From: Neiella holothuriorum
GTDB lineage: Bacteria > Pseudomonadota > Gammaproteobacteria > Enterobacterales > Neiellaceae
Assembly: GCF_019457915.1 (NCBI RefSeq)
Contig: NZ_JAHZSS010000002.1
Coordinates: forward strand, 62,001-126,000
DNA: 64,000 bases
Direction of reading: 5' to 3'
Every line of letters begins with the position of its first letter. Within the stretch, counting starts at the first letter, position 1. Positions 28,550 to 37,813 of this stretch are shown piece after piece. The notes below the pieces were generated by a model. The model ran no database searches and had not been told where the DNA came from. It saw only the letters and a list, made by a program, of their open reading frames with translations. A program made the position numbers and the translations under genes.

Positions 28550-28581
28550 TTTGTCGCGTGTTAACACGGTGTTGCGACAAA
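28550..28581. promoter_or_regulatory. Nested palindrome upstream of the DUF5916 gene
   Basis: TTTGTCGC and GCGACAAA are perfect 8-base inverted arms enclosing the perfect palindrome GTGTTAACAC and GGTGTT. It lies about 210 bases before the DUF5916 start in a 321-base gap that otherwise holds only the upstream terminator. It looks like a protein-binding site rather than a terminator because no T-run follows. Confidence 0.5.
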
Positions 28582-28793
28582 TGAATACAAAGTTTGCCTC
28601 TAAATTAGCCAGCTCTGGTGATAGTTTTAATGACAACAAAAGGCGTTAAAGCGCGCAGCTGTATTGGCCGCGTTATTAACCCACTAATCCCCTTTCATTG
28701 ATGCTGCTGTGATTGCGAATGAGTTGGGGACTTGAGTCTAGCGTGATGTTGCGTTGGACGAATGCGAACTATAAAACTCTCTGGGCGTTGGAT

Positions 28794-31109
28794 ATGAAGT
28801 TAATTACTCCGCTAATTATGTTGCTGGCATTTTGCTTACAGCTATCTGTAGCTCAGGCTAATACTGCGCTGTCACTCAAACAAATGCACAGTGCGCCAGT
28901 GAAACCCGTTATTGATGGCGTGATTGATGAAGCCGTTTGGCAATCAGCCACCAAAGTCGTTGTTGATAATGAATACTATCCGGCTGATAACGTTACATCG
29001 CCTATCAATACCATTGCCTACATGTACCAAGACGGCGAGGCTTTGTATGTTGCAGTGGAAGCGCATGACCCAGACCCAGAACAAATCCGCGCTATTTATC
29101 GCAGCCGCGATACCACTAAATCGGATGATCGCGTTGGTATCATCATTGATACCTTTAACGATCAGCGCAGCGCCTATGAGTTTTTCCTCAACCCGCTAGG
29201 GGTGCAGGAAGACCGCATCAAAGACCAAATTCGTGACAAGTTAGACCGCTCTTGGGATGCCATTTGGAGTGGCGCTGGCCGTATTCACGAGCACGGTTAC
29301 ACGGTTGAGTTTGCCATTCCATTTTCAGAGCTTCGCTTTCCAGAAACGGATGAGGCCATGATTTGGGGCATTGAGTTTTTGCGTTTCAGACCACGTGGCA
29401 GCCAGAACAAATACTCATCGGCGCCCAAAGAACGCGGCGATAACTGCTTCTTGTGTCAGATCCCCAAATATCATGGCTTTGAAAAAATCAGTGCCACTAG
29501 CACGCTAGAAATCACGCCATCGGTTGTGACCAGCCAAACCAATTCTCGTGAGCTGATCGAAAGCGATGATCTGCCCAATTACTTTGATGACAAAGACAGC
29601 GGTGACGTTGATATTGAGCCGGGATTGGATGTGCGTTGGGCCATCACCCAAGACAATGTATTGAACCTGACGATCAACCCAGACTTCTCTCAAGTGGCGG
29701 CCGACACTGACAAGCTCAGCATCAACAGTTCGTTTTCGCCCAGCTTCCCTGAAAAGCGCGACTTCTTTTTAGAAGGCAGCGATAACTTTAAGACCTCTCG
29801 CATGAATCTGGTTCACACGCGTCAAATTGCGTCGCCGGGTTATGGCCTGAAGTTTACCGGTAAGCTTTCGGTGCATAACTATGGTGTGCTCATTGCCGAC
29901 GATGAAGAAACGCACATTATCTTGCCAAGCAGTCAGGGTGATGAAGAGGTTGAGTTAGATGAGGAATCTAAAGTTGCCATTGGCCGTTACCGCCTTGATG
30001 TGGGCGAACAAAGCAACGTTGGTGTGCTGTTTACCCAGCGCGAAGCGGGCGACTATAAAAACACCCTTGGCTCGATTGATGGCACTTATCAGCCGTCGAA
30101 AGAACATAAGCTGACTTACCAAGCCGCGTTCTCTGACACCAGCAACCCTGACAGTATTCGCGAAGATGACCTGACCGATGACGATGGTCAGGATTGTATC
30201 TTCAACCCTTACCACCCCGATTGCATTCAGGATTCTCGAATCTTGGAAGACGAAGAAACAGGTGGCGCGTTTAATGCCCGCTATCAGTACATTCAGCCTT
30301 TGTACGATGTGTTCGTGTTCTATTCCGATTATGACGAAGACTTTCGTGCTGACTTGGGCGACATCAGCCAAGTTGGTTATGAAAAAATTGCCTTTGGTGG
30401 CAAGCATAAATGGTTTGGCGAATCTGGCAGCCCTTGGACTGAATGGGGTGTGCGAGGCGATTGGGATAAAAGCACCCAACAAGATGGTCAAAAGCTTGAA
30501 GAAGAATCGGAACTTTACTTTTACGTTGATGGCCCTAAGCGGCTGGAAGTTGAGCTGGGCGTAAAAGGTCGTGACACCTTTTGGAACGGCAAAATGTACG
30601 ACGAGACGTTCTATAGCCTGTACACCAAAATTGAACCTTACAAAGATCTGAGTGTGTGGAGCAACATTGAAATTGGCGACACCATTGATAAAGCCAACAG
30701 CCAACCTTCTGATGAAGAGCGCTATGAATTTGGCCTTGATTGGCGCATTGGCTCCCATGTGTCTGCAAAAGCGGATATGGAATATCGCACCATGGATGTG
30801 GCTGGTGGCGAGCTATTCAATGTGGCCAAAGCAGATGTCCGTGTAAATGTTCAGTTCGACCTCGCCCACTCATTGCGCTTGGTACTTAAAGGCACGGTGA
30901 TTAACAAAGACAAAAGTTTGTATGAAGATGAAGTGCTGCGCAAAGAAAAGAATATTTATACCCAGCTCATTTATGCATACGAACCAAATCCCAAAACCCT
31001 TTGCTACATCGGCTATACCGATGCGCGCTATGAAGATGAAGAGGTAGATGACCTTGTTCAAGAAGAGCGATCAGTCTTCATGAAATTAAGCTACGCCTTT
31101 CAACTATAG
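28794..31109 (+). CDS. DUF5916 protein: CBM9-like domain plus outer-membrane beta-barrel
   Basis: This 771-residue exported protein has a signal peptide (LITPLIMLLAFCLQLSVAQA). Next comes a family-9-like carbohydrate-binding domain at about residues 30-220, with KPVIDGVIDEAVWQSA, DGEALYVAVEAHDPDP and IIIDTFNDQRSAYEFFLNP. The rest is a long region of alternating strands and the hallmark SFSPSFPEKRDFFLEGSDNF, ending in a phenylalanine-rich last strand (FMKLSYAFQL) as in outer-membrane barrels. It probably sits in the outer membrane and may bind sugars, but its substrate is unknown. The signal peptide sets the start at 28794; an upstream in-frame ATG at 28713 is less likely. An intrinsic terminator follows. 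Confidence 0.82.
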   Translation: MKLITPLIMLLAFCLQLSVAQANTALSLKQMHSAPVKPVIDGVIDEAVWQSATKVVVDNEYYPADNVTSPINTIAYMYQDGEALYVAVEAHDPDPEQIRAIYRSRDTTKSDDRVGIIIDTFNDQRSAYEFFLNPLGVQEDRIKDQIRDKLDRSWDAIWSGAGRIHEHGYTVEFAIPFSELRFPETDEAMIWGIEFLRFRPRGSQNKYSSAPKERGDNCFLCQIPKYHGFEKISATSTLEITPSVVTSQTNSRELIESDDLPNYFDDKDSGDVDIEPGLDVRWAITQDNVLNLTINPDFSQVAADTDKLSINSSFSPSFPEKRDFFLEGSDNFKTSRMNLVHTRQIASPGYGLKFTGKLSVHNYGVLIADDEETHIILPSSQGDEEVELDEESKVAIGRYRLDVGEQSNVGVLFTQREAGDYKNTLGSIDGTYQPSKEHKLTYQAAFSDTSNPDSIREDDLTDDDGQDCIFNPYHPDCIQDSRILEDEETGGAFNARYQYIQPLYDVFVFYSDYDEDFRADLGDISQVGYEKIAFGGKHKWFGESGSPWTEWGVRGDWDKSTQQDGQKLEEESELYFYVDGPKRLEVELGVKGRDTFWNGKMYDETFYSLYTKIEPYKDLSVWSNIEIGDTIDKANSQPSDEERYEFGLDWRIGSHVSAKADMEYRTMDVAGGELFNVAKADVRVNVQFDLAHSLRLVLKGTVINKDKSLYEDEVLRKEKNIYTQLIYAYEPNPKTLCYIGYTDARYEDEEVDDLVQEERSVFMKLSYAFQL

Positions 31110-31114
31110 CGGTT

Positions 31115-31145
31115 TGGGTCAGCGCACATGCTGACCCACTTTTTA
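31115..31145 (+). terminator. Intrinsic terminator after the DUF5916 gene
   Basis: TGGGTCAGC and GCTGACCCA form a perfect 9-bp stem with loop GCACAT, followed by CTTTTTA, directly after the stop codon. Confidence 0.9.
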
Positions 31146-31252
31146 TTCCGTTGAGCTGCAAGTGGCAGCCAACGTCAAAGGAAGATTGCCGGAGGCATCT
31201 TCTTTATTCTCGAAAAGGTCTCGCAGGTGACCTATTTAGGTAACAAAAAGGA

Positions 31253-31823
31253 ATGAGAATGGCCGTTAAAATCAGCATTCACCTGTTATACGGAGCCGCG
31301 GCGTTCATACTGTTAGGCTGTGACCACCCTCGGCAGCCAGAACAACTGCCTGAGCAGCCAGAAGAAAGCCTGCAAGTGGGCGCGAGCTTGAATCAAAAGC
31401 TTGTGTTAGTGCAGGCGGATATGCCGCAGCAGACATTAGTTGCCGTATTGAACAGTGAAGCTGATTTTCAGTTTACTTAGGCGGAAATAGAGTACAAACA
31501 CGGTCGCCCCTATATTGATCTCGAAGGCACCAAAGATGGTGGCTGTGAAGTAGAATTCGACCTGCTTTTGAAAGCTGGTCGGTGGCAGGTGAAGGCAGTT
31601 CAGCGGGATTTAATCCTTGAACAATGCCCGCCTGCGGTGGTCCAAGCGTTACAGCAAGGCACCTCCAACGTTTTTACCTATGCGCATCATCGAAAGTGAT
31701 CAGCGTACAGGTATTGTGATTTACGAGTTCTATATAGTGCTCGCAGATGGCACAGAAGAACGTAAACAGGTAAAGTTCGAAAGCGATCAAGCAACGCTGC
31801 TAGATCATCAGTGGCAACATTAA
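31253..31823 (+). pseudogene. Broken lipoprotein gene
   Basis: The first part begins with a lipoprotein signal (HLLYGAAAFILLGCD, lipobox LLGC) and is stopped by a TAG at 31478-31480. The same frame continues past the TAG for about 65 codons with protein-like sequence (DLEGTKDGGCEVEFDLLLK, then GRWQVKAVQRDLILEQCPP). It then breaks near 31670-31700, where the sense sequence shifts to another frame (RIIESDQRTGIVIYEFYIV) and ends at 31823. One nonsense change and one frameshift explain all three pieces. Intact it would encode a lipoprotein of about 190 residues with no recognised family. The PL17 gene follows after 25 bases. Sequencing error could explain one lesion, less likely both. Confidence 0.7.
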
Positions 31824-31848
31824 TTCATCATTAATCATTGGTTTGAGA

Positions 31849-34134
31849 ATGAAAAATAATAATAGTTTCATGCGCTATAGCGGGATTCGTCAGTTTGGAC
31901 GTTCGCTAGTCGCTGCATTAATGATTTGTTCTTTCTTTATTGCGCCTTCGCTTCAGGCCAAAGAACATCCTAGTCTTATTTTGACCAAACAAGGTGTGAA
32001 AGATATTCGCGCTAATCTTGGCAAACTGCCCGTGTTTGATAACGCAGTGAAACAAGTTCAAGCGCAAGTAGACGCCGAAATTGCGTTGGGTATTGATACG
32101 CCGATTCCAAAGGATTATTCCGGCGGATATACCCATGAGCGTCACAAGCTCAACTTCGTGATGGCTCAAAAAGCCGGTACGCTTTATCAAATTTTACAAG
32201 ATGAAAAGTACGCCAAATACGTCAAAGACATGCTGTTTCAATACGAAGCCATGTACTTGGATTTACCGGTTCACCCGAAGCCTCGTTCTTATGCCCGTGG
32301 CAAAATCTTCTGGCAGTGTCTGAATGACAGTAACTGGTTGGTGTACATGGCGCAGGCCTACGACACTATCTATGACTACCTCACTGCCGCTGAGCGTAAA
32401 ACCCTAGAAGACAACTTATTCCGCCCATTTGCTGATTTCATTTCAACTGGCAACCCGCAGTTCTTTAACCGCATTCACAACCACAGTACGTGGGGCAATG
32501 CAGCTGTCGGTATGATTGCTTTGGTCATGGATGACGATGAACTACTTGAGCGTGCGCTCTATGGTTTAGATGATGACGGCATTGAGTTTGGTACCAAAGA
32601 TGACGATGGTGGCTTCTTAAAGGTTGAAGGCCAAAAAGCAGGCTTCCTCGCTAACTTAGAAGACCCATTCTCGCCAAGCGGTTACTTCACTGAAGGCCCT
32701 TATTATCAGCGTTATGCCATGTATCCATTCTTGGTGTTTGCTTTGGGAATGGAAAACAGCCGCCCAGATGTTGGCGTGTTACAGCATAAAGATGATGTGT
32801 TGATCAAAGGCGTTTACGCGCTACTCAACTTGTCTGATAAAAAAGGTGAGTTCTTCGCTCTGAATGACGGCCAAAAAGGCATGTCATTAATGGCTAAAGA
32901 GCTTGTCACTGCTGTTAACACGGCATACTACTACGGTGATCAAGACCCAACTTTGCTCAGTATCGCTGCCGACCAAGGCACTGTTTTGCTGGACCAATCA
33001 GGCTTAGCCGTTGCTAAAGCGATTGAAGCCGGTAAAGCCAAGCCTTACGTGAAGCCGTCTGTGAACTATGGCGATGGCCCGAATGGTGACCAAGGTGGCG
33101 TTGCGGTTGTGCGCTACGGTGACTCTGATCTGGAGCTGGTCTTCAAGTATTCAGCGCAAGGTTTGAGCCACGGCCACTATGACAAGCTGTCTTATTCATT
33201 GTTTGAAGGTGGTGATGAAGTGGCACAGGACTATGGCCTGTCGCGCTTTGTGAACATCGAGAAAAAAGGCGGCGGTAACTACCTCCCTGAAAATGCGAGC
33301 TGGGCGAAGCAAACTATTGCTCACAACACGGTTACGCAGAATGAAACGTCTCACTTCGGTGGTGACTATGCGACAGGTAGCCAGCATCACTCCGACCTTT
33401 ACTTCTACGAGTCGAACAATGATGCCGTACAAGTCGTCAGTGCAACGGAAGTCAATGCCTACCCTGGCACCAAGCTACACCGCACCATGGCTGTGATTAA
33501 AGATGAGGGCTTTGAAAAACCATTCTTGCTCGACATCGTTCGCATTGATGGCAGCAAACGCAACCAATATGACTTGCCGTTCTACTTCAATGGCCAAGTA
33601 TTGGAAACCACTTTTGACTATGAGCAGCCAGAAAAACTAGCGGCGCTGGGTGATAAGAATGGCTACCAACACTTGTGGGTTGAAGGTGTCAGCAAACCAC
33701 TGAAAAGCGATAGCTGGCAGTTCACTTGGATCAATGAAGCGAAGTACTACACCTTAACTTCATCGGCCGACAAAGCTGATCAGGTTATGTTCACTCGCAT
33801 TGGCGCCAATGATCCGCTGTTCAACCTGCGCCGCGACGCGGGCATCATGATTCGCCGTGACAAGTCCAAAGACACCACCTTTGCTTCGGTGATTGAGCCG
33901 CATGGTGCATACAGCCCAGTGACAGAGCTGTCGCTCAATGCCAACAGCAGCATCAATGCGCTGGATGTATTGCAAAGTGATGATGATTACACCGCAGTGA
34001 AAATTACCACGGTTGATGATCGCAGCATTGTCTTCATCCTTGCCAACAGTGATGCGTCAACCAGCAAAAAGCACAAGCTTAAAGCTGGTGGCAAAACGTA
34101 TAAGTGGAAAGGTGCTTACTACTTGGGTTCTTAA
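31849..34134 (+). CDS. PL17-family alginate (oligoalginate) lyase
   Basis: This 761-residue periplasmic or surface enzyme cleaves alginate oligomers by beta-elimination, releasing unsaturated monouronate from chain ends. A signal peptide (SLVAALMICSFFIAPSLQA) leads to an N-terminal alpha/alpha-toroid containing FFNRIHNHSTWGNAAVG. Asn211 and His212 there correspond to the catalytic Asn-His of Alg17C-type enzymes. GYFTEGPYYQRYAMYP carries the family tyrosines. The heparinase II/III-like beta-sheet domain follows, with GLSHGHYDKLSYSLF. ATG 31849 is used; the TTG at 31843 is an alternative. The products would pass to hexuronate transport and KduD-type reduction. Confidence 0.9.
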   Translation: MKNNNSFMRYSGIRQFGRSLVAALMICSFFIAPSLQAKEHPSLILTKQGVKDIRANLGKLPVFDNAVKQVQAQVDAEIALGIDTPIPKDYSGGYTHERHKLNFVMAQKAGTLYQILQDEKYAKYVKDMLFQYEAMYLDLPVHPKPRSYARGKIFWQCLNDSNWLVYMAQAYDTIYDYLTAAERKTLEDNLFRPFADFISTGNPQFFNRIHNHSTWGNAAVGMIALVMDDDELLERALYGLDDDGIEFGTKDDDGGFLKVEGQKAGFLANLEDPFSPSGYFTEGPYYQRYAMYPFLVFALGMENSRPDVGVLQHKDDVLIKGVYALLNLSDKKGEFFALNDGQKGMSLMAKELVTAVNTAYYYGDQDPTLLSIAADQGTVLLDQSGLAVAKAIEAGKAKPYVKPSVNYGDGPNGDQGGVAVVRYGDSDLELVFKYSAQGLSHGHYDKLSYSLFEGGDEVAQDYGLSRFVNIEKKGGGNYLPENASWAKQTIAHNTVTQNETSHFGGDYATGSQHHSDLYFYESNNDAVQVVSATEVNAYPGTKLHRTMAVIKDEGFEKPFLLDIVRIDGSKRNQYDLPFYFNGQVLETTFDYEQPEKLAALGDKNGYQHLWVEGVSKPLKSDSWQFTWINEAKYYTLTSSADKADQVMFTRIGANDPLFNLRRDAGIMIRRDKSKDTTFASVIEPHGAYSPVTELSLNANSSINALDVLQSDDDYTAVKITTVDDRSIVFILANSDASTSKKHKLKAGGKTYKWKGAYYLGS

Positions 34135-34162
34135 CCGAATTTGAGTGACTAGCAAACGAACA

Positions 34163-34199
34163 AAAAAGCGGAACTTGAGTATTTCAAGTTCCGCTTTTT
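34163..34199 (+). terminator. Intrinsic terminator of the PL17 gene
   Basis: AAAAAGCGGAACTTGA and TCAAGTTCCGCTTTTT form a perfect 16-bp stem with a 5-base loop, 28 bases after the lyase stop. Confidence 0.94.
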
Positions 34200-34421
34200 A
34201 TTGGCTTATATAAAGTCAATTTGCGCTGCTACCGGCATAAATGGCTGATGAACCACTCAGGCGAAGCGCATCGCCGCCCTATCGCACTCCGCCTAACCCC
34301 CAACCATTGCTGCAATCTATTGCTGTTATGTTGATACGCTGTTGCTCGGCCATTCAGCATCTGTTCAAGCTGACTTGAGCACACTGTTGTCATGCAACAA
34401 AACAACAGGTGGACAATCATT

Positions 34422-34877
34422 ATGATTTTATTTTTCAGGAAGGTTTCAAGCGTTGCAGGCGTGAATCAAAAACTGCAGCAAGCAGGATTGCCAGCGAACA
34501 TGGCGCGTGACATTGTCTACTCCGAAATAGACATTGTGTTGTGTATTGCTGACTCGTTAAAGTCATTAAGCCGTGCGCACAAAAACTTGGTGGCCAGCTA
34601 CGTGTTTTTAGAGTTTGCAGGCGCCAAATATGATTTATTTGGTGGGGTTGCTTACGAAGCGAAGCAAACCATCTTAGCGGAACTAAAACACCAAATTACT
34701 CGCTCGCCAGAGCGCCATTTGATTGCGCGAACGCTGAACAGTGTGATGCACACATTTCTTGGTGAAAAAGTGATGACCGAAGCCCAGGTGCTGGCCCTGA
34801 TTGAACCGGCGGTATTGCCTTCTCCGGTGCCCTTTTCATCAAAACCGCCGGTACCCGAACTGGCGGCTGCCAGCTAA
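34422..34877 (+). CDS. Hypothetical protein
   Basis: This 151-residue protein matches no family that I recognise. Residues 20-130 look alpha-helical, with a possible amphipathic core (IDIVLCIADSLKSLSRAHKNLV, partly) and ending ARTLNSVMHTFLGEKV. The C-terminus is proline-rich. There is no signal peptide or clear membrane helix. ATG 34422 has AGGTGG at 34407-34412 upstream and is preferred over the ATG at 34392. It is convergent with the Lrp-family gene and stands alone. Confidence 0.6.
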   Translation: MILFFRKVSSVAGVNQKLQQAGLPANMARDIVYSEIDIVLCIADSLKSLSRAHKNLVASYVFLEFAGAKYDLFGGVAYEAKQTILAELKHQITRSPERHLIARTLNSVMHTFLGEKVMTEAQVLALIEPAVLPSPVPFSSKPPVPELAAAS

Positions 34878-34914
34878 CGAGTGCATGGTGTTGATGTCGT
34901 CAGTAGGGGCGACA

Positions 34915-35430
34915 TCAACTCTCATCTTGCTGAACATCATCCAACCATTTTAGATGCTCAAGTGGATAGCCCAAAAACCACTTGGCGCGCTGTAGCACCA
35001 GCCGGGTACGAATGTGCTTAATGTGTAGCGCTGGGTTGTCACTCAATGCATCACAGGTGTCATTTAACTTTTTCACACTGGAAAAGCAGCACAATGACAT
35101 GAAGTCGACATCGCCGCTGACCTGCATGCAATCCATGATTTCTGGTATTCCTTCAATGGCGGCGGCAAAGTCGCGGCATACCTGAGCGGTGTTGCGCTCT
35201 AGGGTAAATTCTAAATACGCCATCACGTGTTCACATATCTGCTCAAGATTGACATCCGCATGAAAGGTTCTGAAGTAACCCGCCTCTTTCAGTGCTTTGA
35301 CGCGTTGGAAGCACGCGCTGGGTGACAGGTTTACTATTTCGGCCAATTCATTGTTTGTGAGATCCGCCTGCAGGTGAAGTGTGGCCAGTATCTTCTTGTT
35401 GTAGCTATCAATTTTGATGCTCTTTTTCAT
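34915..35430 (-). CDS. Lrp/AsnC-family transcriptional regulator
   Basis: This 171-residue protein has an N-terminal HTH (YNKKILATLHLQADLTNNELA, in two parts, then LSPSACFQRVKALKEAGYF) and a C-terminal RAM ligand-binding domain with VMAYLEF and DVDFMSLCCF. It is divergent from the TonB-dependent receptor, the usual place for a local regulator, so it probably controls the receptor-permease-DUF917 genes in response to a small amine or amino-acid-like ligand. Confidence 0.92.
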   Translation of the reverse strand: MKKSIKIDSYNKKILATLHLQADLTNNELAEIVNLSPSACFQRVKALKEAGYFRTFHADVNLEQICEHVMAYLEFTLERNTAQVCRDFAAAIEGIPEIMDCMQVSGDVDFMSLCCFSSVKKLNDTCDALSDNPALHIKHIRTRLVLQRAKWFLGYPLEHLKWLDDVQQDES

Positions 35431-35610
35431 TTGAAGGCCTTCAGTTAATCGCTCAGTAACATCGAATTAGCAAATTTTTAGTGGTTGGCACACAAAGGCA
35501 GTAATTATTTTTCGCCGCTCAGAGCCAATACGAAATATTTTTTTGTGACGCATGTTCAAGAATAGGTAGGTGAATTGCTGCCATATCATACGCCCATGGA
35601 GGGCCTGAGT

Positions 35611-37764
35611 GTGAAGACTACCTTAGTTGCCAATTTTTCAAAATCTATCCTAGCTTGCGCCGTTAGCCTGTCGTTATCTTTGCCTGCTTATGCCAGTGAC
35701 GCGATTGCCACCGAAACCGAAGTTGATGTGGAACGCATTACCGTTACAGCTCGCGGCCGCACTGAAACACTGCAAAGTGTACCCGACTCAGTCACGGTGT
35801 TTGATGCCGACTTGATTGAGAGTGCGCGCATTAGCAACTTTCGTGATTTTGCTAACCTCACACCAAACCTCAGTGCGTTGGACAATTTCCGCCCTGGGCT
35901 TGCTCGTATCACCGTTCGCGGCCTTATTACACCACAGGTTGGCGATCCGCCATTGGCGTTTGTGGTCGATGGTGTGACAGCCCCCGATTTAGAATTCATT
36001 AACCAAGACCTCGTTGATATTGAGCGTATTGAAGTCATGCGCGGAGCACAGGGCGCGTTGTATGGCCGCGGGGCCGTTGGTGGCGCGGTGATTGTGACCA
36101 CGCAACACCCAACCGAAGCGCTTGAAGGCAAAATCAAAGGCTCGGTTGGCAATGGCAGTAGTTATGAATTGAATGGTGTGGTGTCAGGTTCACTGAACGA
36201 CGCCGACACGGCATTTTTCCGCGTGGGTGGTTACACCAAAAACACCGATGGCCTGATCGACAACAAATTCCTTGATGAAGAGGCTGATCACCTTGATGAG
36301 CAGTCAACGTTTGGGCAGCTGCAATTCGACCTATTTGAAAGCACAAGCCTTGCATTGCGTGGCCGCTATACCACCAGTGAAGCCGGTTTTGCTTACTATC
36401 AGGGTGTTACTGAAGACACCAAAGAAAACTTCAACATCGATGTGTCGCAAAACATCAGAAACCTTGATGAGCGCGATGTGTACGAAGTGAGTGCCAAGTT
36501 ATCGCAAGATTATGAGCTAGGCACGTTAGAAGTCATTACGGCTTACAGCAACTCTGAAAATGAACATTTTTATGATGGTGATTACTCCGCTGATCCCACT
36601 GTTGAATTTGATGACGACGGTTACTTGCTGCGCGCGCCGTTTGGCACCGAAGGCTTGTTTGACGTTGAATCCGTTACTGTAGAAACCCGCTTCACCTCGT
36701 ATGATGATGAAAGCTTGCGCTGGGCCGTGTCAGCGTTTTATCAGGATAAAGAGCGCGACAACACCATCAACTTCTTTGACGACTTGCTGGGCGATGTGCC
36801 GCTGACTCGCAAAGACTTTAGTGATGATCTGATTTACCTGACTATTGCCGACAAAAACAGCTCGGAAGCTTGGGCGATTGCCGGTCAGATTAACTATGAC
36901 ATTACCCAACAATTGGAGCTGACTGCGGCATTGCGCTACGACCACGATTCGCGTGAGTCGTACGATCCAAACTACAAACAAGATACCTTTGCTGACGAAG
37001 ATTACAGCCAGTGGCAGCCTAAAGTGTCGTTGGCTTACCAGCTAAGCGATGACTTGTTGTTGTATACCGGTTATTCCAAAGGGTTCCGCAGTGGTGGCTT
37101 CAATGAGCCAGCCGAAGGCATTAGCCGTACCTTTGAGAAAGAAGTGTCTGACAGCTATGAAGCGGGCTTTAAGTCCACTTGGCTGGATGATCGGTTAACG
37201 GTCAATGGTGCCTTGTTTGCGATTGATCAGTCGGATGCTCAAATCACTCAGTTCAATGTTGATACGTTTACCCTTGAAAACCTCGCCATTGATGATGTTG
37301 AAACACGCGGTTTAGAGCTTGAAATGGCGCTGCAAGCCACCGAAAACCTCGACTTTCGCTTCGGAGCGGGCATCGTTGATTCGGAAATTAAACGCTTTAA
37401 CGATCGACCTGAGTTAGAAGGTGAGTCACAGGTGTGGGTTCCTGAATATAACTACTCGGCATCGGTGAATCATCACTATGAGTTGAACGCGGGCTGGTCG
37501 TTGATCTCGCGCGCCGATGTGCAAGTCGAGGGCCCAAAGTACTACGACATCGAAATGCCAAGCGTTGAATCATCCACCTACACCTTTGTGAATGCTGGTG
37601 TTGGGTTGCGTTCGGATGAGTGGCTGGTGCAGGTGTACATTGACAACCTCACCGATGAGCGTGGTATAGAGGATATCTTCTTGTACGGCGATGGTGTGAC
37701 TGAATTGGCTCGCCAACCGAACAAACCACGTAGTTACGGTGTGGAAGTGGTGTACAACTTCTAA
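35611..37764 (+). CDS. TonB-dependent outer-membrane receptor
   Basis: This 717-residue outer-membrane transporter is energised by TonB. A signal peptide ends at PAYA, followed by a TonB-box-like VERITVTARG, a plug domain (about residues 40-165, with NFRPGLARITVRGL, DIERIEVMRGAQGALYGRGAVGG, in pieces) and a 22-strand-type barrel. It ends in the aromatic strand RSYGVEVVYNF. The GTG at 35611 has GGAGG nine bases upstream and is the best start. Receptors of this type carry siderophores but also sugars, nucleobases and other small compounds. The permease and DUF917 neighbours argue against simple iron uptake. Confidence 0.92.
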   Translation: MKTTLVANFSKSILACAVSLSLSLPAYASDAIATETEVDVERITVTARGRTETLQSVPDSVTVFDADLIESARISNFRDFANLTPNLSALDNFRPGLARITVRGLITPQVGDPPLAFVVDGVTAPDLEFINQDLVDIERIEVMRGAQGALYGRGAVGGAVIVTTQHPTEALEGKIKGSVGNGSSYELNGVVSGSLNDADTAFFRVGGYTKNTDGLIDNKFLDEEADHLDEQSTFGQLQFDLFESTSLALRGRYTTSEAGFAYYQGVTEDTKENFNIDVSQNIRNLDERDVYEVSAKLSQDYELGTLEVITAYSNSENEHFYDGDYSADPTVEFDDDGYLLRAPFGTEGLFDVESVTVETRFTSYDDESLRWAVSAFYQDKERDNTINFFDDLLGDVPLTRKDFSDDLIYLTIADKNSSEAWAIAGQINYDITQQLELTAALRYDHDSRESYDPNYKQDTFADEDYSQWQPKVSLAYQLSDDLLLYTGYSKGFRSGGFNEPAEGISRTFEKEVSDSYEAGFKSTWLDDRLTVNGALFAIDQSDAQITQFNVDTFTLENLAIDDVETRGLELEMALQATENLDFRFGAGIVDSEIKRFNDRPELEGESQVWVPEYNYSASVNHHYELNAGWSLISRADVQVEGPKYYDIEMPSVESSTYTFVNAGVGLRSDEWLVQVYIDNLTDERGIEDIFLYGDGVTELARQPNKPRSYGVEVVYNF

Positions 37765-37813
37765 TGGCCGCGGCTTGGCCCGTTATGGATAAGCACAACG
37801 CATAGGATTGGCT

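Noticed and set aside
29955-30758. Long 267-codon minus-strand reading frame inside the DUF5916 gene
   Set aside because: It is the reverse-strand shadow of a gene with clear signal peptide and domain motifs; its composition is what the opposite frame gives.
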